Below, in pieces: positions 6,644-12,690 of a DNA stretch of 14,636 nt. Positions within the stretch are counted from its first letter, which is position 1; each line of letters begins with the position of its first letter. The stretch is taken from NCBI GenBank assembly GCA_051960855.1, contig JBQCDV010000241.1, positions 1-14,636 on the forward strand, written 5' to 3'. The DNA comes from JBQCDV01 sp051960855 (lineage in GTDB: Bacteria; Actinomycetota; Actinomycetes; JAJZTN01). The notes under the pieces were generated by a model. That model was not told the origin of the DNA. It ran no database searches and was given only the letters and a program-made list of their open reading frames with translations. Made by a program: the position numbers and the translations under genes.

Positions 6644-7963
6644 GTGAGGCGACTGCGGTGGGGGACGGGTCTGGTGGCGGCACTCGTGGCAGGCGCTGCC
6701 GCACTCGCATCGGGGCCGGCGTCGCCGCTGCCGTCCACGACGCGCTTCTACGTCCCAGCCGCGCCCGCCGGTGCGGTACGACAGATCGCAGACCTGAGGG
6801 ACCGCGGCGAGCTGCAGTCGGCCGCGCTGGTGGCGTCGATGGTGCAGACCCCGCAGGCGGTGTGGCTCACGGCCGCCACCCCGGCAGCCGTGACCGCTCG
6901 TGTCGCGTCCGTCGTAGCGCGGGCCGGTGCGCGCGGTGAGGTCCCTACCTTCGTGCTCTACGCCCTGCCGCACCTGGTCTGCGACCGCCTCGCGGCTCCG
7001 AATGACGAGGAGAGCGTCCGCTATCGCGCGTGGGTGGACGGGGTGGTTGCCGGGCTCGCGCGTGCCGGTCGGGTCGTGGTGATCGTCGAGCCGGACTCTC
7101 TGGCCCTGCTGCCGCTCGACTGTGCGGCAGGCTCGCCGCGTGGGTCCGCAGCAGAGGCAACCAGGAACGCGGCGGCTGCGACCCGCGAGCGAGTAGCAGA
7201 TCTGGCGTACGCGGCTCGCGCGATCTCGAGCGTCGACTCGCGAGCCTTGGTCTACCTCGACGCGGGTCACCCGGGGTGGCGCTCGGCCGACGAGATGGCG
7301 CGGCGGCTGCGGATGGCTGGGGTTGAGGCGGTCCGCGGCTTCGCGCTCAACGTCGCCAACTACCAGCGGGTCCCGGACGTGGAGCGCTACGGGGTGGCGA
7401 TCTCCGCCTGTCTCGCCTTCGCCCGCTCCGGTCGCGACCTCGATGGCTGTGACGCAGCGGCCGCCGACGGCAACGGCGGCCAGCTCGCGGCGACGACGCC
7501 GTTCGTGATCGACACGAGCCGTAGCGGCAGCGGCCCGTGGGCAGGGGGCGGTCACCTGCCCGACCCGCAGGAGTGGTGCAACCCGCCGGGCGCGACCGTC
7601 GGGCCGCCACCTGAGGCGGTGCCAACGACGTTCTCCGGCCTGGTCGACGCCTACCTGTGGGTCAAGACTCCAGGGGAGTCCGATGGCAGCTGCACCCGCG
7701 GACACCAGGGCGGCGAGGTCGATCCGATCTGGGCCGCGCGCACGGGTGCCTCGGACTTCACCGACCCGCCGGCGGGCGCGTGGTTTCCCGCGCAGGCCCT
7801 CGAGCTCGCCCGGGGGACGGCGCCGACGGCGGGAGGGCTGACGGCGGGAGGGCTGACGGCGGCCGACGGGACAGGCTCGGTGGTCGCGCCATGCCTGACG
7901 ACCGGAGCAAAACGCGTCACAGGTTTTTCAACTTGCAGCGGCGCGAAGGTCAACGGATGGTAA
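6644..7963 (+). CDS. Secreted glycoside hydrolase family 6 protein
   Basis: A 439-residue GH6 (endoglucanase/cellobiohydrolase) protein that would cut beta-1,4-glucan outside the cell. RRLRW plus a hydrophobic stretch (about 8-22) forms a signal peptide. Family landmarks in order: VIVEPDSLA (147-154, with D151 the expected acid), VYLDAGHPGW (203-212), GFALNVANY (232-240), FVIDTSRSG (287-295), WCNPPG (311-316), LWVKTPGESDG (338-348) and WFPAQALELARG (380-391). The usual YxxPxRDC motif reads YALPHLVC (106-113), so the conserved Asp is Val112, and the Ser/Gly-rich loop after it is missing. About 48 extra residues follow the domain, including a TAGGL repeat and two Cys. GTG 6644 has GAGG (6633-6636) 7 bases upstream; GTG 6638 is possible but too close to it. 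Family certain; full activity doubtful. Confidence 0.9.
   Translation: MRRLRWGTGLVAALVAGAAALASGPASPLPSTTRFYVPAAPAGAVRQIADLRDRGELQSAALVASMVQTPQAVWLTAATPAAVTARVASVVARAGARGEVPTFVLYALPHLVCDRLAAPNDEESVRYRAWVDGVVAGLARAGRVVVIVEPDSLALLPLDCAAGSPRGSAAEATRNAAAATRERVADLAYAARAISSVDSRALVYLDAGHPGWRSADEMARRLRMAGVEAVRGFALNVANYQRVPDVERYGVAISACLAFARSGRDLDGCDAAAADGNGGQLAATTPFVIDTSRSGSGPWAGGGHLPDPQEWCNPPGATVGPPPEAVPTTFSGLVDAYLWVKTPGESDGSCTRGHQGGEVDPIWAARTGASDFTDPPAGAWFPAQALELARGTAPTAGGLTAGGLTAADGTGSVVAPCLTTGAKRVTGFSTCSGAKVNGW
7826..7860 (+). repeat. 15-bp tandem repeat in the GH6 C-terminal tail
   Basis: Two perfect copies of ACGGCGGGAGGGCTG (7826-7840, 7841-7855) and the first five bases of a third. They encode TAGGL-TAGGL-TA just after the GH6 domain. 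The unit is a multiple of three, so copy changes preserve the frame and vary only the tail length. Confidence 0.85.
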
Positions 7964-7984
7964 AGGGGTCAGCTCGTCCCCCTT
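7963..7984 (+). promoter_or_regulatory. Weak hairpin AAGGGG/CCCCTT between GH6 and DUF4397 genes
   Basis: A 6-bp stem with a 10-base loop starts in the GH6 stop codon and sits just before the DUF4397 ribosome binding site. There is no T-run, so a leader hairpin or weak attenuator is more plausible than an intrinsic terminator. Confidence 0.25.
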
Positions 7985-7994
7985 CCTCCGGAGG
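7985..7994 (+). promoter_or_regulatory. Ribosome binding site of the DUF4397 gene, inside a palindrome
   Basis: GGAGG at 7990-7994 lies 5 bases before GTG 8000 and fixes that start. Together with the preceding CCTCC it makes a perfect 10-bp palindrome, CCTCCGGAGG. With no loop it cannot fold on itself simply, but it could pair with another copy of the RNA or be a protein site. Confidence 0.6.
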
Positions 7995-7999
7995 TCCAC

Positions 8000-8797
8000 G
8001 TGACCGCTGTCCGTCGCCTCGCCGCGCTCCTCGTCGCGGCGCTGGCCCTCGTCCTCCCCGCGCTGGCGGCATCGCCTGCCTCGGCTGCTTCCGGCAAGGC
8101 CACCGTCTCGGTCTTCCATGGCATCCCGAAGACGCCGGTCGACATCTACGTCAATGGCGAGAAGGCGGTGCCCAACTTCCAGCCCGGCGACATCGCCGGC
8201 CCGCTCTCGCTCGACCCGGGCACCTACGCCATCGAGATCAAGACCGTCGATGGCGGCGCCACCGTCTTCACGGGCGATCAGCCCGTCGAGGCCGGCATGA
8301 ACTACACGATCGCCGCCTACCTCGGCACCGATGGCAAGCCCGCCGTCAAGGCGTTCGTCAACGACACCACGACCCTCGCCGCAGGCCAGGCTCGCGTGAC
8401 TGTCCGCCACCTCGCCAACGCTCCGACGGTCGCCATCACCGCGAACGGGAACACCCTCGTGCCCAGCATCAGCAACGGCAACGAGGCGGTCGCGGAGGTG
8501 CCGGCCGACACCTACGACGTCGGCATCAAGGCGGGGGACTCCGAGGTCGCCAAGCAGAGCGTGAAGCTGGCCGAGGGCGCCAACACCATCGTCTACGCCT
8601 ACGGCACCTACCCGGACACCTTCGCGCTGGGAGTGCAGACGATCGACCGTCTCGGTGGCATGCCGTCGGCGGTCCCTGCCGGCGACGGTGGTGCGGCGAA
8701 CGACGCCCTCCCGGTGTGGGTCCTCGCCGCCGCTGCAGGCGGTCTCGTGCTCGCTGGTGCCGGCGCCGTCCGGATGCGCGCCGTCGCGAATCGCTGA
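8000..8797 (+). CDS. DUF4397-domain surface protein, membrane-anchored
   Basis: A 265-residue protein with a clear signal peptide (VRRLAALLVAALALVLPALA, likely cleaved after ASAAS near residue 31). The mature part carries DUF4397-type sequence, VSVFHGIPKTPVDIYVNG (36-53) followed by beta-strand repeats, with a second related half from VTVRHLANAPTVAI (133-146). A hydrophobic helix (about 238-257) and a short basic tail (RMRAVANR) end the protein, giving the topology of a sorted wall protein. I find no LPxTG; the nearest string before the helix is ALPVW (236-240). Function of DUF4397 is not established. It sits 36 bases after the GH6 stop and 45 bases before a class F sortase; such pairs recur in actinobacteria, which suggests, without proof, that this is the sortase substrate. 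Confidence 0.87.
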   Translation: MTAVRRLAALLVAALALVLPALAASPASAASGKATVSVFHGIPKTPVDIYVNGEKAVPNFQPGDIAGPLSLDPGTYAIEIKTVDGGATVFTGDQPVEAGMNYTIAAYLGTDGKPAVKAFVNDTTTLAAGQARVTVRHLANAPTVAITANGNTLVPSISNGNEAVAEVPADTYDVGIKAGDSEVAKQSVKLAEGANTIVYAYGTYPDTFALGVQTIDRLGGMPSAVPAGDGGAANDALPVWVLAAAAGGLVLAGAGAVRMRAVANR

Positions 8798-8842
8798 CTG
8801 GTCCCGTGCTGATGCCAACCCGGCAGCTTTCCTAGCGTCACA

Positions 8843-9547
8843 GTGACGAGAAATAGCAGGCTGGCCGTCGTCGCCCTCCTGGTGGGGGCGGCGACGGCCA
8901 TCGGCGTGCCGGGCGGCTGGTGGCTCGGACATCGGCAGGACACCGCCGCCGCAGGTGCCCTCCCAACAGGACTCGCCGCTCTCGCAACACCGTCTGCGCC
9001 CGCGCCCGCTGGGGCGGTCGTGCCGGATGTGGCCGCCTCCGGGCCCGTCGCTGCTGTGGCGCCCGTGCGGCCGGCGGCGGTGCCGATCAGCGACGCGGCC
9101 GCGGAGCTGGTCTCGGTACGGGTGCCGGCTCTGGGCCTCACCGCTGCCGTCGACCCGGTCGGCGTCGACGGCAACGGCGTCGTGCAGATCCCGCAGGACG
9201 TGCGCCGGGTCGGCTGGTACCGGTACTCGTCATCACCAGACGACTCCGCCGGCGCGGTGACACTGGTCGGTCACCGTGACTCCCGCACCCAGGGCAAGGG
9301 CGTGCTCTACCAGCTGAGCAGCGTCTCTCCAGGTGATGACGTCATTGTGACGCTAAGCGACGGCACGCGGCAGGTCTACCGGGTCGTCGAACGCCGCGAG
9401 TACCTCAAGAAGGCGCTTCCCCTCCGGCTGCTCTTCGAGCGCAGCGGTCGTCATCGGCTCGTGCTCATCACCTGCGGCGGTCCCTATGACAGGGACCGCG
9501 GCGGCTACCAGGACAACCTGGTCGTCACGGCGGTCCCCGTCACGTGA
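8843..9547 (+). CDS. Class F sortase
   Basis: A 234-residue transpeptidase of the sortase superfamily. The N-terminal signal/anchor helix spans about 7-29, followed by an Ala/Pro-rich spacer (33-85) and the sortase domain (88-234). Catalytic His144 lies in TLVGHRDS and Cys211 in LITCGGPYD; GGYQDNLVV (220-228) is the usual final strand. The catalytic Arg is probably Arg217 or Arg219, just after the Cys, but I cannot decide by eye. The enzyme would join surface proteins to cell-wall peptides or other amines outside the membrane. GTG 8843 is the first start after an in-frame stop at 8810; no good Shine-Dalgarno precedes it, so translation may be coupled to the DUF4397 gene or leaderless. Its stop is 18 bases from the converging aceA stop; the gap shows no convincing terminator. 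Confidence 0.9.
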   Translation: MTRNSRLAVVALLVGAATAIGVPGGWWLGHRQDTAAAGALPTGLAALATPSAPAPAGAVVPDVAASGPVAAVAPVRPAAVPISDAAAELVSVRVPALGLTAAVDPVGVDGNGVVQIPQDVRRVGWYRYSSSPDDSAGAVTLVGHRDSRTQGKGVLYQLSSVSPGDDVIVTLSDGTRQVYRVVERREYLKKALPLRLLFERSGRHRLVLITCGGPYDRDRGGYQDNLVVTAVPVT

Positions 9548-9565
9548 GCGGGAGCTGGCAAGCCC

Positions 9566-11071
9566 TCAGTGGAACTGCTCGGACTCCGTCGAGCCACTCA
9601 GCGCGGTGGTGGCCGACGCGGGGTTGAGGGCCGTCGTCACGGCATCGAAGTAGCCGGTGCCCACCTCTGCCTGGTGCTTGACGGCGGTGTAGCCGCGCTC
9701 GGCCGCGTCGAACTCCGCCTGCTGGAGCCGGACGTAGGCCGTCATCCCCTCCCGCGCGTAGCCGTGGGCCAGCTCGAACATTGAGTGGTTGAGGGCGTGG
9801 AAGCCGGCCAGTGTGATGAACTGGAACTTGTACCCCATCGCCCCGAGCTCCTTCTGGAAGCGCGCGATCTCGTCATCGTCGAGGTGGGCGCGCCAGTTGA
9901 ATGACGGCGAGCAGTTGTAGGCGAGCATCTTCTCGGGGTACTCCGCCTTCACCGCCTCGGACACCTCTCGAGCCAGCTGGAGGTCGGGAGTCGAGGTCTC
10001 CACCCAGATCAGGTCCGCGTAGGGCGCGTACGCCAACGCACGCGAGATGACCGGGCCAACGCCGTTCTGCACGCGGTAGTAGCCCTCCGCCGTGCGCTCC
10101 CCGGTCAGGAACGGCCGGTCGCGCTCATCGACGTCGCTCGTCAGGAGCGTCGCGGCGAGGGCGTCGGTGCGCGCGACGATGACCGACGGCACGCCGGAGA
10201 TGTCTGCCGCGAGCCGCGCCGCGTTGAGGGTGCGCACGTGCTGCGACGTCGGGATGAGGACCTTGCCGCCGAGGTGGCCGCACTTCTTCTCCGACGCGAG
10301 CTGGTCCTCCCAGTGCACTCCTGCGGCACCGGCGCCGATCATCTGCTTCATCAGCTCGAAGGCGTTGAGGGGACCGCCGAAGCCGGCCTCCGCGTCGGCG
10401 ACGATCGGCACCATCCAGTCCCGAACGCCGCTGCCGTCGCTGCCCTGCTGCCCCGGCTGACCGCCGTCACCGGCGAGCGCGGCGGAGACCCGGTCGGACC
10501 AGGCGATCTGGTCGGCCCGCTTGAGCGCGTTGTTGATGCGGCGCACGACGGCAGGCACCGAGTTGGCGGGGTAGAGGCTCTGGTCGGGGTAGGTCTCGCC
10601 GGAGAGGTTGGCGTCGGCGGCGACCTGCCAGCCGGACAGGTAGATCGCCTCCAGGCCCGCCTTGACCATCTGCACGGCCTGGTTGCCCGAGAGGGCGCCG
10701 AGAGCGGGGACGTAGTCGCGGTCCTGCAGCAGCTCCCACAGCCGCTGGGCTCCGCGCCGAGCCAGGGTGTGGTCCTCCTGGAGACTGCCGCGCAGCCGCA
10801 CGACATCCGCGGCGGTGTAGTCGCGGCGGATCCCACGCCACCTCGGATCGTGAGCCCAGGACGTCTCGAGCGCGCGGACCTGCTCGGCGACGCCGTCGCG
10901 GTCGTTCTTGGCGACGCCGTCGCGGTCGTCCTTGGCGACGCCGTCGCGCGCTGCGGTCGTCGCCGGCGAGGGCGCGAACGCCGTGGCGACGGCGGGCGCC
11001 GGCGCTGGCGTGCTCCGCTTGCGCGGCGTGATGACGAGCTCGGGTCCGCTGAACGGCTCGATGATGGTCAC
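9566..11071 (-). CDS. aceA: Isocitrate lyase
   Basis: This enzyme splits isocitrate into succinate and glyoxylate, the first step of the glyoxylate shunt used for growth on acetate or fatty acids. The 501 residues closely resemble the actinobacterial ICL1 type from about residue 70 to the end: HTLARRGAQRLWE, YLSGWQVAADANLSG, SLYPANSVP, WEDQLASEKKCGHLGGK with catalytic Cys264 in KKCGH (262-266), LAYNCSPSFNW and the final STESEQFH. Two things are longer than in the roughly 430-residue relatives: a Pro/Ala-rich N-terminal extension of about 60 residues with a DGVAK[DN]DR repeat, and a Gly/Gln/Ser insert near 196-216. GTG 11071-11069 follows GGAGG (11081-11077) by 5 bases, so the extension appears genuinely translated. 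It is divergent from ramB, its probable regulator. I see no malate synthase gene here. Confidence 0.97.
   Translation of the reverse strand: MTIIEPFSGPELVITPRKRSTPAPAPAVATAFAPSPATTAARDGVAKDDRDGVAKNDRDGVAEQVRALETSWAHDPRWRGIRRDYTAADVVRLRGSLQEDHTLARRGAQRLWELLQDRDYVPALGALSGNQAVQMVKAGLEAIYLSGWQVAADANLSGETYPDQSLYPANSVPAVVRRINNALKRADQIAWSDRVSAALAGDGGQPGQQGSDGSGVRDWMVPIVADAEAGFGGPLNAFELMKQMIGAGAAGVHWEDQLASEKKCGHLGGKVLIPTSQHVRTLNAARLAADISGVPSVIVARTDALAATLLTSDVDERDRPFLTGERTAEGYYRVQNGVGPVISRALAYAPYADLIWVETSTPDLQLAREVSEAVKAEYPEKMLAYNCSPSFNWRAHLDDDEIARFQKELGAMGYKFQFITLAGFHALNHSMFELAHGYAREGMTAYVRLQQAEFDAAERGYTAVKHQAEVGTGYFDAVTTALNPASATTALSGSTESEQFH
10886..10945 (-). repeat. 24-bp tandem repeat in the aceA N-terminal extension
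   Basis: Two 24-base copies differing at one base (10945-10922, 10921-10898) and the first 12 bases of a third encode DGVAKDDR-DGVAKNDR-DGVA (residues 43-62). The repeat is in frame and lies just before the conserved isocitrate lyase fold. Confidence 0.85.
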
Positions 11072-11076
11072 GGGAT

Positions 11077-11081
11077 CCTCC
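11077..11081 (-). promoter_or_regulatory. aceA ribosome binding site
   Basis: A consensus GGAGG 5 bases before GTG 11071. It decides the start and shows that the unusual N-terminal extension is probably translated. Confidence 0.75.
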
Positions 11082-11132
11082 GGAAGGGGGTCTGACGGCC
11101 GGGGCGCGCCCGGAAGCCGACGAGGACGAGAG

Positions 11133-11146
11133 GCCGAACTTTCGGC
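11133..11146. promoter_or_regulatory. Inverted repeat GCCGAA-CT-TTCGGC, candidate operator
   Basis: A perfect 6+2+6 inverted repeat about 60 bases upstream of aceA in the aceA-ramB gap. On the minus strand it contains GAAAGTTCG, loosely like the AAAGTTTGCAAA box reported for RamB in Corynebacterium. It is a candidate binding site for RamB or another acetate regulator; the match is too loose to be sure. Confidence 0.35.
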
Positions 11147-11197
11147 TGTGACGACATGCTTGTCCGGCTGCGAGCGGTTCTTCCATGGGCAAGCGGC

Positions 11198-11208
11198 AGG
11201 AATTTCCT
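11198..11208. promoter_or_regulatory. Inverted repeat AGGAA-T-TTCCT, candidate operator
   Basis: A perfect 5+1+5 inverted repeat lying at about -35 to -25 relative to the proposed ramB transcription start, where a bound protein would block RNA polymerase. RamB autoregulation is known in Corynebacterium, so this is a candidate autoregulatory site. Confidence 0.3.
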
Positions 11209-11220
11209 CGATTCTTTCGC

Positions 11221-11226
11221 TACCGT
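11221..11226 (+). promoter_or_regulatory. -10 element of a probable leaderless ramB promoter
   Basis: TACCGT fits TANNNT and is followed by exactly six bases before ATG 11233, so transcription would begin at or next to the A of the start codon. No Shine-Dalgarno precedes that ATG, as expected for a leaderless mRNA, which is common in actinobacteria. No clear -35 is visible. Confidence 0.45.
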
Positions 11227-11232
11227 CACGTC

Positions 11233-12675
11233 ATGACCTCCGATACCGTCGGCGCGGACCTGCTGACCCTCGGGCGGCGTATCCGCCATGCGCGCCAGCG
11301 CGCGGGCCTGACCCTCGCCCAGGTAGGGGAGGCGGTGGGTGCGGCGCCAAGCGCCCTGTCGCTCATCGAGAACGGCCACCGGGAGCCTCGGCTGTCGCTG
11401 CTGCAGCAGCTGGCCGCTGCGCTGCGAGTGCCACTCTCGGAGCTGCTCGGTGAGGAGCCGCCCTCGCGGCGCGCCGCGCTCGAGATCGCGCTGCAGCGAG
11501 CCCAGCGGACCTCGCGCTACCAGGCGCTCGGATTGCCCAGCATCCGTCCGGGCAAGGGCGTGAGCACCGACGTCCTCGAGGCACTCGTCGGCCTGCACGA
11601 GGAGCTCGACAGGCAGGAACGGCTGCATGTGGCGACGCCGGAGGAGGCTCGGCGGGAGAATGCGCGGCTGCGCGCGGAGATGCGCGACCGGGGCAACTAC
11701 TACCCCGAGATCGAGCAGGCCGCGGCAGAGCTGCTGACAAAGGTCGGGCATCGCGGTGGTCCCCTGTCGCAGCGCGACACGCTCGACGTGGTCGCCAAGG
11801 CCGGCTTCGCGCTCGACTACGTGACCGACCTGCCGGAGTCCACCCGCAGTGTCACCGATCTCAAGCACCGGCGGATCTACCTGCCGCAGACCCCTGCCGG
11901 CGCCCACGACCCCCGCTACGTCGCGCTGCAGACGGTGGGGCACTTCGTGCTCGGGCACTCCGAGCCCGGCAGCTTCGGGGAGTTCCTACGCCAGCGGGTC
12001 GAGGTCAACTACTTCGCCGCCGCACTGCTGATGCCGGAGCAGCCTGCTCTGGCGTTGCTGCGGCAGGCCAAGGACAACCGCGACATCGCCGTGGAGGACC
12101 TCCGTGACGCCTTCGCGGTGTCCTACGAGACCGCCGCGCACCGCTTCACCAACCTGGCCACCGAGCACCTCGGGCTGCCGGTGCACTTCCTGCGGGTGCA
12201 CCGGAGCGGGACGGTCTACAAGGCCTACGAGAACGACGGTGTCCACTTCCCGATGGACGCCGTCGGCGCCATCGAGGGGCAGCTGGTGTGCCGCTACTGG
12301 ACCGCCCGCACCATCTTCACCGAGGGCAGCCCAGCAACGCCGTTCGCGCAGTACACCGACACCCCGACCGGCACCTTCTGGTGCACCTCGCAGCTCGAGC
12401 GTGGACACGGCGGGATCTACTCCGTCAGCGTGGGTGTGCCCTACGCCCACGTCAAGTGGTTCCGCGGCCGCGAGACGACGCTGCGCGCGCGCTCGCGGTG
12501 CCCCGACCCCACGTGCTGCCGCCAGCCGGACGACGAGGTGGCGCAGAAGTGGTCGGGCCACGTGTGGCCGAGCGCGCGGGCGCACTCGCACCTGCTGGCT
12601 GCGCTGCCACCCGGCACCTTTCCCGGCGTGGACGAGGTTGACGTGTTCCGGTTCCTCGAAGGCCACGCCCGCTAG
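11233..12675 (+). CDS. ramB: RamB-type XRE-family regulator of acetate/glyoxylate metabolism
   Basis: A 480-residue regulator. Residues 11-72 form an XRE helix-turn-helix (RRIRHARQRAGLTLAQVGE, then SALSLIENGHREP). A linker rich in Glu/Arg (115-160) follows, then an ImmA/IrrE-like domain (about 180-310) whose usual HExxH reads GHFVLGH (236-242), so protease function looks lost. The C-terminal part (about 330-475) is the DUF2083-type short-chain-fatty-acyl regulator region with Cys at 353, 384, 423, 428 and 429. In Corynebacterium and Mycobacterium RamB controls isocitrate lyase and other acetate genes and lies near icl1 in M. tuberculosis; here it is directly divergent from aceA. ATG 11233 is chosen because the homology begins there and a TANNNT box sits correctly for leaderless expression. 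An in-frame ATG at 11185 would add 16 unmatched residues across the promoter. The gene stops 15 bases from the converging ClC stop. Confidence 0.9.
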   Translation: MTSDTVGADLLTLGRRIRHARQRAGLTLAQVGEAVGAAPSALSLIENGHREPRLSLLQQLAAALRVPLSELLGEEPPSRRAALEIALQRAQRTSRYQALGLPSIRPGKGVSTDVLEALVGLHEELDRQERLHVATPEEARRENARLRAEMRDRGNYYPEIEQAAAELLTKVGHRGGPLSQRDTLDVVAKAGFALDYVTDLPESTRSVTDLKHRRIYLPQTPAGAHDPRYVALQTVGHFVLGHSEPGSFGEFLRQRVEVNYFAAALLMPEQPALALLRQAKDNRDIAVEDLRDAFAVSYETAAHRFTNLATEHLGLPVHFLRVHRSGTVYKAYENDGVHFPMDAVGAIEGQLVCRYWTARTIFTEGSPATPFAQYTDTPTGTFWCTSQLERGHGGIYSVSVGVPYAHVKWFRGRETTLRARSRCPDPTCCRQPDDEVAQKWSGHVWPSARAHSHLLAALPPGTFPGVDEVDVFRFLEGHAR

Positions 12676-12690
12676 GACCTGCCCTGCCTG

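Noticed and set aside
6387..6710. Upstream extension of the fusion gene to 6710
   Set aside because: It would cover the divergent promoter region and overlap the GH6 signal peptide; the 108 added residues are Arg/Pro/Ser-rich with no resemblance to the family.
6527..7705. 392-residue minus-strand frame opposite the GH6 gene
   Set aside because: Shadow frame; the plus strand carries ordered GH6 motifs and a signal peptide.
8831..8843. Leaderless promoter (TAGCGT) for the sortase gene
   Set aside because: Only four bases separate the hexamer from GTG 8843, shorter than the usual six to seven, and the gene lies 45 bases after its neighbour, so co-transcription is simpler.
7928..8932. 334-residue minus-strand frame opposite the DUF4397 gene
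   Set aside because: Asp/Gly/Arg-rich shadow; the plus strand has signal peptide, domain and anchor helix.
9548..9565. Terminator between the sortase and aceA stops
   Set aside because: Only 18 bases; no stable stem with a T-run is visible on either strand.
10238..11095. Plus-strand frame inside aceA
   Set aside because: Antisense to highly conserved isocitrate lyase and without recognisable domain.
11068..11958. Minus-strand frame opposite ramB and the aceA-ramB gap
   Set aside because: Shadow of the RamB coding region; it would also run through the control region.
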